This document shows positions 26,161-38,393 of a stretch of DNA of 64,000 bases, piece after piece. Positions within the stretch are counted from its first letter, which is position 1; every line of letters begins with the position of its first letter. Under the pieces are notes generated by a model. It worked only from the letters and a program-made list of their open reading frames with translations, was not told the DNA's origin and did not search any database. The stretch is from Pycnopodia helianthoides (taxonomy: Eukaryota; Echinodermata; Asteroidea; Forcipulatida; Asteriidae). The position numbers and the translations under genes are program-made. The stretch spans positions 1,185,501 to 1,249,500 of the forward strand of contig CM063250.1 in assembly GCA_032158295.1 (NCBI GenBank). The letters run 5' to 3'.

Positions 26161-28139
26161 ATAATGAACGTTTTCATATGTAATGCAGCAAAAAGAGCTA
26201 TCTGGTCTTGTTGGACAGGAACAGCCTTTCCACATGTAGCCTCCTGTGACCAGTCAGGCGAATATTTGTCAAGTGAAATTTTCCACAAGAAACCACAGAT
26301 ACTGTACCTTTTTAAAAATATCCGAACCACTTAAAAAAAGACATTCGTCATGTACACTTTTCATTTCAAATCAGCACTCTAGTAGACAAAATATGTCTTA
26401 CGACGAATGATAGCATGTACCATGCATTTTGTGGGAGATTTTAAAAGTTTTTTTCAAAAGAAATTGCTTCAGATTATCTAAATATTATTGTAAGAATAAA
26501 ACTTGCTGTTTCACTTACATGTAATCCCTCCGGGAACATTGTAAATTTATAAACAAAATATTTGAATACAATCTTGAAAAGTTCACACTTTCAAAACCTG
26601 ATTGTTATGTAAAATATAACAGAGTAGTAACACCAGTGGCATCAGTTTTGCCATACATGTAGGTGACCCCTGCAAAATTTAACATAATTGTTCTTTCCAC
26701 CAATATTGTGGCTACAAACAGCTGCACTGCATTTTGTGACCACCAAGAAACAATAAACCAGCAACAAACCTCTATGAGAAATCCATCAAGAATGTCAAGT
26801 ATTTTTAATAATTCTTCAAACTTGGCAATACCTCCTGGGTATTATATATGTTTTTTTGTTTTCAGTCAGTTGAGCACTGAGATATTGAGGAATGTTGTAT
26901 TTCCTTTATGACAGCAAACCAGCAAAAAAGACACAATAAACATGACAATCATCCAGCCTTTCAGTCATTGTACTTTCATTGTTTGAAAACAAAGGAAACA
27001 GTGGAGGTGCAAACCTTCAGAGCATTTTTTTCACTCTTCATTTTAGTCATTACTGACCAATCATTTTAAAAAGTCTAGTTGCTTTAAACAGTACACCGAG
27101 GCTAAACTTTCAATAAAATCTCCTCTGAACGACAGGTCTTGAACCTTTGAATTCTAATAAATCAGAATTGTTTTACATACATGTAACCTCAGTATTCTTG
27201 TTTTTGGTTTCTGCTCAACTTTTAGAAGGAAGTTTGGAAAAGCTTAAAAGTGTACATTACTACATTAATAAATATCTTAAAAGCTGCATGTTTGAAAACA
27301 ATAGACTGCATGATTCATTTGGGTTACTGGCACACAAGGCTAAAATTACTTGTCTCTGGCCAGTGGTACAGTGGTTATTTAAATCCATGTACATGTACAA
27401 AATGTATACATGCTGTACTGTGCACAGCATCCCAGTGACAGTTCAACAAACAAATGGATGCACCCAGTTTTTAAACCATCTTGGCTTTTTTTGGGGGGGG
27501 GGGGGGAGTTTCTGTTACATTTTAATCACTTAAACCAAAGCATGTAGCTTGAAGGTCACAAATAATCAAACCCCTTTTTGTATGATGGGAAACAGTGTTT
27601 GTTATTGCCAATGTACACAAGGAACCAGACAACATGGACAATAAGGTGGTGGCAACCAGCCTGATGAACAAACTAAACTTGTAGTTGTACGTGTGTATTG
27701 TGAAATTTACTTGTATAACAGCAACTGCTGCATGACACTTTTTCCCCCTCATTTTTTATCTAACTTGTTGTCTTTCTCTCTCACAATTAATTTTCCTTTC
27801 CTTTGATCTTTAGAAGCCATCAGAAGGCCCATCCGTAGTTGAAATCCAACACCGGGAGTCTTAATGGAACGCGATCCAATGTTTTGTTTGACAGAGCTGG
27901 GCATTATCTTCGGTAATGGAAGGCGACCAATTTTGAGCTGCCATCTATTCACAAATTGCAGCTGTGATTTTTATAGGGGGGGGGGTATGCTTCAACCCTG
28001 ATTTCCATTATCAACAGCATCATTATACAGATTGTGACTGGTGCAGTACAATGCTTGTAAGACTTCCGAACAATTTCTAAAGTAAAGAAGTTGCCCGAGT
28101 CTTGGATGTTGCCTTTACACTACACTAAAACATGTTTGC

Positions 28140-28590
28140 CTCGATGAAGTATTAGGCCTGCAAGGGGCAACAAGGCAATGACCAGTGAATGCCCCCATTG
28201 CCTCCATGAAGTAGCAGGCCTGCAAGGGGCACCAAGGCAATGGAACAGGGGCATGGAGGTAATTGCCTCTGTTGCCTCCATGAAGTATCAGGCCTGCAAG
28301 GGGCACCAAGGCAATGACCAGGGGCATGGAGGCAATTGCCTCTGTTGCCTCCATGAAGTATCAGGCCTGCAAGGGGCATCAAGGCAATGACCAGGGGCAT
28401 GGAGGCAATTGCCTCTGTTGCCTCCATGAAGTATCAGACCTGCAAGGGGCATCAAGGCAATGGAACAGGGGCATGGAGGCAATTGCCCCTCTTGCCTCTA
28501 TGAAGTATCAGACCTGCAAGGGGCATCAAGGCAATGACCAGGGGCATGGAGGCAATTGCCCCTCTTGCCTCTATGAAGTAGGGCTGTAAA
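28140..28590. repeat. Minisatellite of 73-75-bp units, about six copies
   Basis: Each unit reads TGCCTCCATGAAGTATCAGG, then CCTGCAAGGGGCACCAAGGC, then AATGACCAGGGGCATGGAGG and CAATTGCCTCTGT. Variant units carry AATGGAACAGGGG. GGAGGCAATTGCCTC is an internal palindrome. Open frames across it are repeat artefacts. Confidence 0.9.
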
Positions 28591-28974
28591 TAACAAGTGT
28601 AAAACTGAGCCTTTTCCACGTTATCAGCATCCCTTTGAAGACAATGGACAACTTAAATGAGTATTGTGCATCCAAAATGCAAAACTTATTTTAAGCAGGA
28701 TAAACACCCGTACTCAAGATGGTTTGGGAAAGTAAAAGTTAGATCAATGTTTATAATACACACAATATCCAGTAACTGTGTTCATACATGTATCTTGTTT
28801 TAATTATGATAAATGGATTGAAAGTTGTGACAAAAATACGCAATAAATCACACCAGATATATTTTCCCTTTCGCACTGTTAACACACGAAACGCTATAAT
28901 AGAGCATTCAAACAAGCGCTATGCTGATATTGAATGGCTTATTTTTTAAATCACAGCCTCTTTGGGTGATATTA

Positions 28975-28992
28975 TTATTATTATTATTATTT
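28975..28992 (+). repeat. (ATT)n microsatellite
   Basis: Six or more uninterrupted ATT units. Confidence 0.9.
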
Positions 28993-29799
28993 ATTCGGCC
29001 AGTGTCAAAAACAAATACATACAAGTAGAACAAAGGATAATAAGACTTTAAAAAAAAAGTAACTTAAATACAGGGTAACTAGAGGAGTGAGATTATACAA
29101 AAGGGTACAGGATCGACAGGCACGGGATGTGGAGGAAGGAAGAGGAAGGGACAACAATCCATTCTAAGATGGCCAGGATAAACAAAAGCGTACTACTACA
29201 CTATGACTCAAAAGCCTGGTTATCCAATCCTCGAATAGAGTATAAATAAAACAAAAATCTTTGTATCTGTGCGGTACTAAATTAACAAGGTACACTAATT
29301 TACAAATTGTAATTTTCATAAAAATTCCCCTTCTTTTTCCATTAGTTAAATCCATTTATGGATGGCAGCCATTTTTAATCAGCTTAAATTTACCTGGTAA
29401 ATATAAATGATGTTCCATTTACTGTCTTTGAACCACTTTAATTTAACATCTGCAAAAATACAGGTACTGGTGTACTCTGTAGCTTAGTATTTTAATCAAT
29501 GAAGTTAATTCATTATTTTGACCGCGTAATCTCATTACACTATTCACATGAATAAAAGCCAGCATGGTTAATTGCTTTATAGACCCATGTATAACGGTTG
29601 CAGAAAGTGTAATGTACTGTATGGTACTAAATGTATCATGACTGAATTGTGTATGTGTACGTATGACTGAATGTATTATGAAAACTGAATGGAATTTTAC
29701 ATCAGACATGATGGTACATGATGTATGTAATAATGTACAGTATGAAGCTTGTTCATTAAATATTTCTTTAGCTGTACATTTGTAATGTACTCTGTTTCA

Positions 29800-29955
29800 G
29801 GCCTGGAATTACACTGAGGCCTCTGTTGCCCCTGGTCTTGGCCTTGGTGCCCCTTCAAAAGTTTCTCATAGACTTCAAGATTTTCCAATAGAAGTGCCCT
29901 TTCCAAAAATCAAATTGGCCTTGCCCTCTCATAGATGAAATTCCAGTCCTGCTGT
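29800..29955 (+). repeat. GGCCTGGAATT interspersed repeat, copy 1
   Basis: GGCCTGGAATTACACTGAGG is followed by CTCTGTTGCCCCTGGTCTTG, CCCCTTCAAAAGTTTC and ATGAAATTCCAG. The same order is seen at 61518 and, inverted, at 40105. Confidence 0.75.
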
Positions 29956-31074
29956 ATACAGGCATGCAACTGTAACTTCACCAAAAAAGAGGAAATTACA
30001 CAATTTCAATGATTTTGTACAGTATTTTTCAATTTTGCATGGTAAAAGTAAAACTGAGAATAAAAGAGGAGGAAATTAGCTGATCTTAGGAAAAGTTGCA
30101 TGCCTGTGTATAAAGGCATCAATCACAAAATTAGCCACAAAGTGTTATAAAACAGCTGCCTACATGTACACTGTACATCACTGGTTTTCTGCTCTACCTC
30201 TACCCCATGAATACCATCATCAATTCACTACAGCTTCGATTCGTAACTCCATACCTTGACCACACCACACATATGTTACCCCTAATTTGATCACAAAATA
30301 CAGAACAGGTATAAGTGTGCCCCAGATGTCATCATACATAATGCACATTGTACACGTAGTATGCATGCATAACATGTCTTTGTTTGTTTTGTTTTTACTC
30401 CCTTTCTCTCTCATACCGTACCTCAATTGTGTTTTTTAAAGGAAATTTGCCTTCATCTCAGAGCAAACACTTCACTTAAATTGAACGGCGAACAACTCAT
30501 AATGTGATGTGTTTGTTTTGGGGACAAAATGTCACGATTTTCTGCCTGCGTTTGAAAGCCCTAGATTTCTTCTTATTTTTTTTTTTTTAATGTAAAACAA
30601 GGTCCAGATTGCCACTCTCGATTAAAGTTAAATATCTGTCCTCATCATTCCCAGCCAATCAACACTCTGACTTGACGCCGACCCAGTGTGCTCTCGATAT
30701 TAAATTTATGAGTCAATATTCTCCAAGTGTTAACTTTCAGACAAACCATGATTCACAACTCCGTCTGGCCTTTGACCAATGAGTCAATGCGTATTACTGC
30801 ATTTGATGTCATTTTTATGTATTCTCAGTGCACCGGTGGGTGGATGGATCGACAACAGACACAAGAGATTGTTCACTTACATGGATTTATGTATTCATGT
30901 AGAATGTAATGTTCTAGTTGAACTACAAATCATGTATTATTACCGACTGAGCCAATGACAGGTCAGTTAGGAAATGTTAAAATGTTCATTGGTTCCCTTC
31001 CTTGCCCAACATGCATTCCAAAATAACAGTATACTTTGCCAACAAACTGTTTTGTGGTTGTACACATACTGTAA

Positions 31075-31350
31075 CAGGGTTCTCCTCATGCATAAGCTGG
31101 CATATCGAGCGGATACGCCTGAATTTTGGGCCAATACACACAAATTACGGCTGGCACGAAAGTGGGTTTTTTATACGTCAAGATCAAATTCACAAAAAAA
31201 TCATAAAGACAAAACCATTTTGAATGCCCCAGATTACACAGTAGGGCTGGTAAAACCAAAGATAAACACCAAGTAAACAACATTCTGAGGAACTCGTTTC
31301 AATTCAGTGTTCTTTGGCCAAACTTCAAAAATTTAGGTCCAGAATGCCCC
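31075..31350 (+). repeat. Interspersed repeat related to 23755-24065
   Basis: It begins GGGTTCTCCTCATGCATAAG and ends with CTCCTGGGGAGAACCCTG, so its ends are also inverted relative to each other (GGGTTCTCC and GGAGAACCC). Confidence 0.55.
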
Positions 31351-31854
31351 TCCTGGGGAGAACCCTGCATAAACCTTCCAGATGAGGACCTGTAACCCCT
31401 CAACACAACCCCACTACAACCCCTGAAAAGGGGAATAATCATCCAATTTATAAAACCACGTTCAGTCCCATGGCTGACAAATTCAACCTCAGGAAAAATA
31501 TTATAAAATATTGAAGCCATCGCTAACAACAATTTGAGAAAAAATACATTGCCAAATATTCAAGTTGTTATATTGCATTTCTAAAACGCCATCTGAGATG
31601 ATCTGAGGGTGTTACAGTGCATGGTTATTTCCTTACAGTAACTCAACACCCAAACCATGAACTCTGATTAAAGTGGTATGCTTGGCCCCATGCAAAGCAT
31701 TAATCAGGTTGGCAGTCACAGCAGAAACAAACCAAAATGCACATCCAGATTTTTTTTTTATTTCAATCAAATTGGCAACACCTAATTTTAAACTTTGGAT
31801 AAAACCCTTACTGAGGACATGTTGGTCATGATTTTCTATAAAAAAAACCGTTTC

Positions 31855-32190
31855 CGTCATTGCTTTAATCCTATGTACTTGGATAAAACTAACCTGTGAA
31901 AATTTAATTTCAAAAGGTGGTAGGTGGTTTTGAGATATCGCAAAAAATCTGGAGCGGTTTTGTCCACGCAGAAGAATAACCCCCACTTGGAATACACAAT
32001 CTGAGAAATGTTTCATGCATGAAACGTTACTCAGATGACATTTTGGAATCCCTTTCTTGAAAACCACATTCCTGGAAGGAAATTTTTCTCAAATGTTATA
32101 CACTATCAACAGCTGCAGTGCTTCTTACCAAGTAAGTTTTTTATGGTCATTAATCTTTTGAGTAATTACCAAAGATATACCTTCTTTAGA
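31855..32190 (+). mobile_element. MITE family 2, copy 2
   Basis: It is collinear with 15850-16187 and contains the palindrome-like TTTCATGCATGAAACG. It lies about 270 bp downstream of the large neurabin exon's donor. The left terminus is not recognisable. Confidence 0.7.
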
Positions 32191-32372
32191 CATGTCAGAG
32201 TTCGCAGAGTTTTTTCAGGGGACTTGCCACCAGGACCAGTTAGCTTGTTGCTTCACTAGTCCGCTAGTCCATATATTCATATTGACTAGTGATGCTTTTC
32301 AACACTGAACTAGCCAGACCGACCACTTGTAGAGACTGGTATTTGGCCAGCGGACCACTGTTCAGGGAGGGC
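32187..32372. repeat. Interspersed repeat with GGTCCGCTGG end, copy 2
   Basis: GGCCAGCGGACCACTGTTCA at the right end is the reverse complement type of the left end of 22016. ACTAGTCCGCTAGTCC lies inside. It abuts the MITE at 31855-32190. Confidence 0.55.
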
Positions 32373-32462
32373 ACTGCAAGGTCTTTACTAAGGGATAAAA
32401 AAAGATTTTGCCTTTCAAGAATCACTTTCTGAAAATATTTGTTGTAAGTTCAAGGTCCTTAC

Positions 32463-34280
32463 CTGTACAGCAGGTTCTTTAACCTTCTCCTGAATCTCTG
32501 TGGGACTCTCAAGGTCATCTTCCAGAGATGAGTCCATGATCCCAACGAAAGTATTCTGCGGTCTTCGTTTTAATATTTCCTGTGCCTCAAGGCTCAACTG
32601 TAGCTCAAGTGCATCTGTGTTCATGTCTTCCTCCGTTTGGTCCTGATCGTCTTCATCCTCATCCTCCTCATCATTTGTAATTACTGTTTCTTTGGTCCGC
32701 ATTGCCATCTCCATCTTATCCAGGTTGCTGCCACCAATTTGATCAAGAACACTTTGGTCCGTTGGGCTCTGATTGGTTGTCGCATAGTCAGATGCGGTAA
32801 GGCTTGGCTCCTGGACTGCCCTTGATGAAAGGAATGTTGAAGAAGCATCTGAGTTTGCATCAGTGTCAGCCTGGTGGCTGATCTCGTCCTGGGATTCCCC
32901 CGAAGGGAGGCCTCGACCAGGGAACCAGTCCGAGGTGACACAATGCCCGAGTCCCATGCTGGGCTCGCTTTGGTCTCCTCGACTTTAGCAGCTGATATGG
33001 TGATCTCACGCTCTTCCACAGTCGTGTCAGAAGCGGAGGCTTGGGTGCTATACTCCGACGACATCTCTTCACTGTCTTCATCCTCGTACTCTCTAGAATA
33101 ACGGCGAATTCCTGACCTGAGTTTACGGGGGGAGCCAGAGGAACGAAATACCACAGCCTTCTTTGCAGTAGGAGAAGTTGGTGAGACAGGGGACTTTCTC
33201 TCTTCAAGGTATACTCCACCTTCTAGATCTAGACCAAGTTTTTCATGCAAATTAATTTCTGGTTCCTTTAAGGCTATAAGAGCTGATGCAGAAGCAGCTG
33301 TCTTGGTCTTCGGGGCCTGAACATGGTGGATGTCAGTTGGGCTTAGTTCTCTAGGTATATAAGGCATGGGATCATCTAGGCTTCTTCGTCTTATGTCGTA
33401 TTCTGGTGACCGAGAATGCATCTGAGCACGGCGAACTGCCGCTGGTTCTCTGAGGCCTTCTGAATATCTGTCGGTACCTCCATTTTCTACACCAACCTGT
33501 GGTTCTGTATCAAACTTCTTTTTTGGTGAGGTTGGGGGTGAAGGTCTGGTCCTCTCTGATGCTCTCTGCTGGTGAGGGGCATCCTGAATGACTTTGGTAA
33601 CAGGGTTGGCGTTACGCATGCTAGTACTATCTGATACCTTAGCATCAATTCGTCTTGAGGGTTTCTCCGGTACATCGTCAGGAGACGGCCGCACAGCAAG
33701 AGTTCTCTTTGGAGACTCATTTTCAACAGAACTGCCTGTGCTGTCGGTAGACGTATTGCGGCTGTAACGTTTCTTGCTGACGTGAGGACTGGTTGGTGGA
33801 CTAAGTGGCTGCTTTGTTGGGTTCTTCCTAGCAGTCGGAGGACTTGTTGCCTGGTGGCTCTCAAAAAGCAATCGAGCATTCTTGAACCGCATCTTTGGAT
33901 TGATCTTCTTATCTGAAGCAGAACCCTCAATGAACTCCTCATCTGACTCCTGTTCCTCTAGTATATTGGTGTTCAGCTCCTGACTTACGGGACGAGGTCT
34001 GCTGGAATGCTGTGTAGTAGTGGTGCCAGTAGTTGTTGCCGTCGGCTCGTGCCGAGCGGACACGCCATTTGATGTGTTAACCCTTGGCCTATGGGCCGGT
34101 TTAACCTCTTGTGTTGGGGCTTCAAAAAGGTGGCGCAACTTACTGACTTTAGCGCCTGGTGTTGTGGCGGCGTGCATATCCCGATTGACAGAGGTTCTCT
34201 TATCCATCCCCCCACCACTGGTACTGCTAATTCTTGTGGTCATGGTTGTTGACATCTCTATCTCATCATTCCCAAGGGTT
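32463..34280 (-). CDS. PPP1R9A/B-like: Neurabin/spinophilin large N-terminal exon, with one frameshift
   Basis: This 1818-bp exon runs from the acceptor CCTCCACAG (exon base 34280) to the donor CAG/GTAAGG after 32463. It is the disordered N-terminal half of neurabin, the F-actin-binding scaffold that brings protein phosphatase 1 to actin-rich sites. Visible segments are VSKLRHLFEAPTQ and MRFKNARLLFESH, which resemble the short basic segments of the vertebrate actin-binding region (family pattern KFxxxRxxFE). Two related SPPTSP.(V)SKK segments and an RRRSLDDP site look like kinase targets, and there are long acidic runs near the end. The first in-frame ATG is at 34255, but the frame is open back to the splice site. 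The frame breaks in a run of five Cs (32897-32901): upstream it reads ...TGSLVEASLRG, and after one extra base it reads GESQDEISHQADTD and continues to VKEPAVQ. With that base restored the exon length fits phase 0 at its end. Confidence 0.85.
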
Positions 34281-35475
34281 CTGTGGAGGCAAAATGCAAA
34301 ACAAAAACAATTAGAATTTAAAGAAGTATTTCCAATGCAGTATTTTGAAAATTGAGCCCAATTTCATACCTGTAGCCTTTCCTAGACAAATTTGTTTGCT
34401 TCGCAAAAGTAAGCATGTACAATGTAGTTACATACATAGTACGTGTTGTCACACACAATCGGGCTGGTAAACGCGTTTCTGCCAAGCAGGAGCTTTCAGT
34501 GCTTAGCAAAACTCCACCTTTAGCAGCTTGAAGAAAAATTATCACAACCTTTTTGCCACAAAATTATCACAACTTTTATTCAACAACACATTTAGTGGTT
34601 TGTACTGTGACAAAACATTCTGATTAACAATTAAGGTCAATTAAGGTCAATTTACTGGCTAGTTTAGGCCAGATAATGAAAAAAACCTTGTAGTCATTGC
34701 AGAAACATGTTGGTGGCACTGTTCCAAACCTACACGTTTACATGTATGTAACCATAGAGCAAGGAACAGACACTAAACATAACAAAGAAACTCCCAACAT
34801 CCCTGCAGCAGTATTAAATGACATTGTACACACAGCTACTGTTCAGTTACTTCATTTACACAATATTAGACACTTGTGTGTATGTAAACTGCCATACACA
34901 TCCAAATATTTGCCTGTTTACCTTGAACTTTGTTTATTGATGTTAATGCCAAGTTATATTGTGTCAATCTTGCAAACAATTTTCTTCATTATTTTCTGTT
35001 CCAATACAATAACAAAAATGAAAGGTCTGTGTGCAGTATGTACAATACACATTTCCTGCTCATTCAAGCATACATGATCTAGTGTAATTTAAGTATGGAT
35101 GTACAGTTCACATGTAATTAGCATAATGTATTTAGTATGAAAGTAATTAACACTGACATTGTACTCTACGGATCCTTTTATTTTACCTGTACAGTACATG
35201 TTACAATATTCATTTGTACAGTATGTAGTTCAGCACAAGTACATGTACAATGTATACATTATACATGTACATCCTCACTTCCCAAGACCATAGAGCAAGG
35301 TTCCTTGCTCTGATGCTAGGACGTACTGTAATTTTCACGATCATCAATCAGACGAAGTCAAGATTTGTGTCAAGAAATCTCCTACATCATGTTGATTTAA
35401 TGGTACCCATTAAAACTGTAATTGAATCCAATTTCACTGTCTCGCTTAGCACAAACAAATAATGTATTATTATTC

Positions 35476-35646
35476 ATTGTGATTTACCCACACACCAATG
35501 TGTGTTAAACACTGTATACTCAGTGCTCTCCTGAGAGCTGTGATAAAAGCCACAGGCATACTGCTTGGGTGGGATTTGAACCCACAACCTTTGCCATTCT
35601 AGAGAAGGTGTCTTACCACTAGACCACAGAGCTTGCCTGATAGCTA
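35476..35646 (-). repeat. tRNA-derived SINE, family C, first of an inverted pair
   Basis: The minus strand reads AAGCTCTGTGGTCTAGTGGT (A-box side, tRNA-Glu-like) and then GTGGGTTCAAATCCCACCC (B box), and ends in a tail with ACACATTGGTGTGTGG. Confidence 0.75.
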
Positions 35647-35779
35647 GAGGTAGTTTGAATCATATTTTAGCAGCAGGTACCGCGATGATTTTAATAGATG
35701 CTAAATTTGCATTGGGCTAAAGAATATTATTTATGTATTACCCATACACCAATGTGTGTCAAGTATACAAAGCCTGTGA

Positions 35780-35965
35780 ACTTCCCCTAGCTATCAGGCA
35801 AGCTCGGTGGTCTAGTGGTATAAATGTAAGACATCTGCTCTCTATGGTGAGGGTCATGGGTTCAAATCCCACCCAAGTACATGTATTTAACTAATACATG
35901 GATTTTTTTTCACAGTATTGAAAAAGTGCTGAGAATAAAGAGCTTAAACACACATCAGTGTATGG
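35780..35965 (+). repeat. tRNA-derived SINE, family C, second of an inverted pair
   Basis: The plus strand reads AAGCTCGGTGGTCTAGTGGT and ATGGGTTCAAATCCCACCCA, then the tail with CACACATCAGTGTATGG. It faces away from the copy at 35476. Confidence 0.75.
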
Positions 35966-36134
35966 TTAAAACACAGCATTCCTTATCCCCAATGCAATCT
36001 TAACATTTACATTTCTTTAAAATGTGAGCATCTACCAGGGGCTTAATATACTACATGTAAGCCTATGAAATACCCACTGGCCTGAGACCAGTAATCTTAG
36101 CATTGAACCAGTAAACCTAACAACTGAACAAGTC

Positions 36135-36280
36135 CTGCAGCCGATTTCACAAACTTTACGCAACTGCGTAAGTCCACTTGTGCGAGATTTATTGTGTTAA
36201 TAGTGCACAAGTTACGCAGTAAATGTTGCGCAAGTGGACTTACGCAGTTGCGTAAAGTTTTGTGAAATCGTCTGCTGCAG
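36135..36280. repeat. Near-perfect foldback element with about 50-bp arms
   Basis: The arms start CTGCAGCCGATTTCACAAAC and end with the reverse counterpart GTGAAATCGTCTGCTGCAG. Inside, TTACGCAACTGCGTAAGTCC pairs with GGACTTACGCAGTTGCGTAA. Only about 40 bp separate the arms. Confidence 0.9.
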
Positions 36281-36383
36281 TCTGTGGATGTGTATGTAGT
36301 TCTTATCCAAACACTCATTTTTTAAATTGACTGATTATTTTACTTCAGCTCAAATCCAAACACCTTTTTAAGTTCAGCAAACA

Positions 36384-36568
36384 GACCTTATGCACATGAT
36401 GTCACTTAGGGTGCCCTCGGCTAGAGGTCAAAAGAAGGTAACTACTCATTGGCCGATTATGTGCGCCACGCGTACTTATTGTGCGTCCTTACTCTAGGGT
36501 TTTCCATTGTTACGTCATCTTTTTACCTCTAAAAAGATGGCGGCATGATGACGTCAATGCATAAGGTC
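36384..36568 (+). mobile_element. MITE with CRE-like ends, copy 1
   Basis: The ends are GACCTTATGCACATGATGTC and GATGACGTCAATGCATAAGG plus TC. It shares GTGCCCTCGGCTAGAGGTCA and CTCATTGGCC with the inverted copy at 58075. One end holds a full TGACGTCA, the other a decayed one. Confidence 0.8.
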
Positions 36569-36587
36569 GATAAAAGAGTTTGAAATC

Positions 36588-37022
36588 AACAATAATAATA
36601 ATAATAGTGGCTTCTTATATAGCGCTCATATCCGTCACTCAGTGACGCTCAAGGCGCTTCAACAGTCAGTATTTTCCTGCAAGGTATATATGTGGAGCTA
36701 CTTTTTGAAGTTTGAGACCTGTTCCTTTACATACCACAATGTAATGGTTTACAAGGTGCTGTGGCGCAATATGCTGCCAATCAAACCAGGAACACCGGGG
36801 CGAACCCCTTCTCTTTTCGATAAGTGCACTGCGTTCTTTTACGTGCATTACACAACACACGGGACCAACGGCTTTACGTCCCATCCGAAGGACGAAGCAA
36901 TAATGGTTAAGTGTCTTGCTTAAGGACACAAGTGTCACGACTGGGACTCGAACCCACACTCTGCTGAACAGAAACATCAGAGCTTGAATCCGGTGCTCTT
37001 ATCCGCTCGGCCACGACACGCC
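36588..37022 (-). repeat. tRNA-derived SINE, family A, full-length
   Basis: On the minus strand the head reads CGTGTCGTGGCCGAGCGGAT and then GGGTTCGAGTCCCAGTCGTG, a clear tRNA-like A/B-box pair. The body runs through GGGACGTAAAGCCGTTGGTC to a tail AGCGCTATATAAGAAGCCAC ending in (ATT)n. Length is about 435 bp. Confidence 0.85.
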
Positions 37023-38393
37023 AATGGTCTTTTTAAAAACTAGTTCAGGTCCAGTGTACTGTAAATGTTGAGCTTCAAGTACAAGACCTGTGACTTGTGG
37101 AGATTTTCTTGGAATTTGAGTCCCAGGTATGGTGATGATGATTTGTGTTACTCCAGCAGTACTATATTTCCTATTGGAGGGTACTTTCACAGGAGTACCA
37201 TGTAGGGTTAGCTCTCCGGTTTTGTTTCATATCCTTTGGCTTGGATCTAGGTTTTGGTAAGTTGTGATGCATCTCGGGGTATATTCTTCGTTTCATAACG
37301 TTTCACAACTTGCAGGTTGTGGTAAGTCTGTGCAAGAATGTGGGCCAGGTTTCAACATCTTCAAATTTTCAAAAAAGGAAAATTGTTCAATCGCACTATC
37401 ATTATCCATCCGAATGATATTGGGTAATCCACCTTTGCTGCTGATCCTCGACAAATTCTTTCAAGTATCCATTGGTTCGCATGGAATGCATAGTGTATGA
37501 CAAATTTGACAAACTAAGCGTAACATACAAGTGTAACATACGAAATGTAATATTCAAAATTAATTTTGAAACTTCATGTAATGCTATTTTGTCATGTCAA
37601 TACAAAGGTGCTTTGGTTGTAAACAGATAATAAAATTTGCGTGAAAAAATGAAGCTGCGTGTCATAATGTGTACATGTAGGTTTTCGTTGCAAAAACACA
37701 TTTCACTATGTAGTACACCAGACAATATTTAGTTCTTTTTAACCAGCTGACTTCCGCTTCACCATTTTCTATATTAATGTAGGTTATAAACATTTTCCAT
37801 ATTACCTTGTACAAAAGACAGCACAGTATTCTGTAGTGTAGACACCCTATTGTGCATGGGTTGGCACTACATGGAAGACTGAATGAATACAATATACACC
37901 AACAAAACACCTCCCACAATTCTTTGAAAGGGGAAAAAAATTTGTCAAATCAGTAATAATAACCACTTGAGAATTGCAGTAATCGCACCACGTATTATTG
38001 ACCAAAAAAAATGCCTACGCCTAGTTATGCCAGTTGTTTTGTAGTAGTCCAACATGGTTTTAAGTGCTAACGGCTCCACCTGAAAGAACCAGCTTGTCTC
38101 AACAATCACGGAAAACTTCTGCACAACAAAAACAAGTATTTTAACCATCCAGATTCAACTTTCAAGGCTACACAAATTCTGTGTAATTGTGCATGCACTT
38201 TTTTACAATAACATTCCTCCAAGTCCATGATTTTAGGGAAAAAGCCTTGATTTGTTTTATCAGATTCAGCAAGCAACAAAGTCAAATCTGATTTTTATTT
38301 TATGCATGTAATGTTGGAACACTTAAGTTAATTTACATTAATTAACATTTGTTGGCATTTGTTAATAGGTCTCAATTGTTGTTAAGTAATTTT

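Larger units (their letters stand above)
8247..32462 (-). other. Large neurabin intron (24.2 kb), repeat-filled
   Basis: This interval lies between the two best-supported neurabin exons. It holds inverted-repeat elements, SINE pieces and several minisatellites, listed separately. Bases 9300-11000, 12000-13400, 16200-17800, 19350-20750, 24100-25800 and 26200-28100 show no feature I can support beyond short open frames. A minus-strand frame at 19869-20198 looks somewhat protein-like but fits no neurabin phase. Confidence 0.6.

Noticed and set aside
27749..27952. Basic 67-codon minus-strand frame that looks exon-like
   Set aside because: No convincing acceptor and donor pair at its edges.
28115..28589. 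Several overlapping open frames with repeated MEATEAIASM-type segments
   Set aside because: They are translations of the 73-75-bp minisatellite on both strands, not a repeat protein.
32866..33219. 117-codon minus-strand frame overlapping the large neurabin exon
   Set aside because: It is the third, unused frame of that exon; the neurabin reading lies in the other two.
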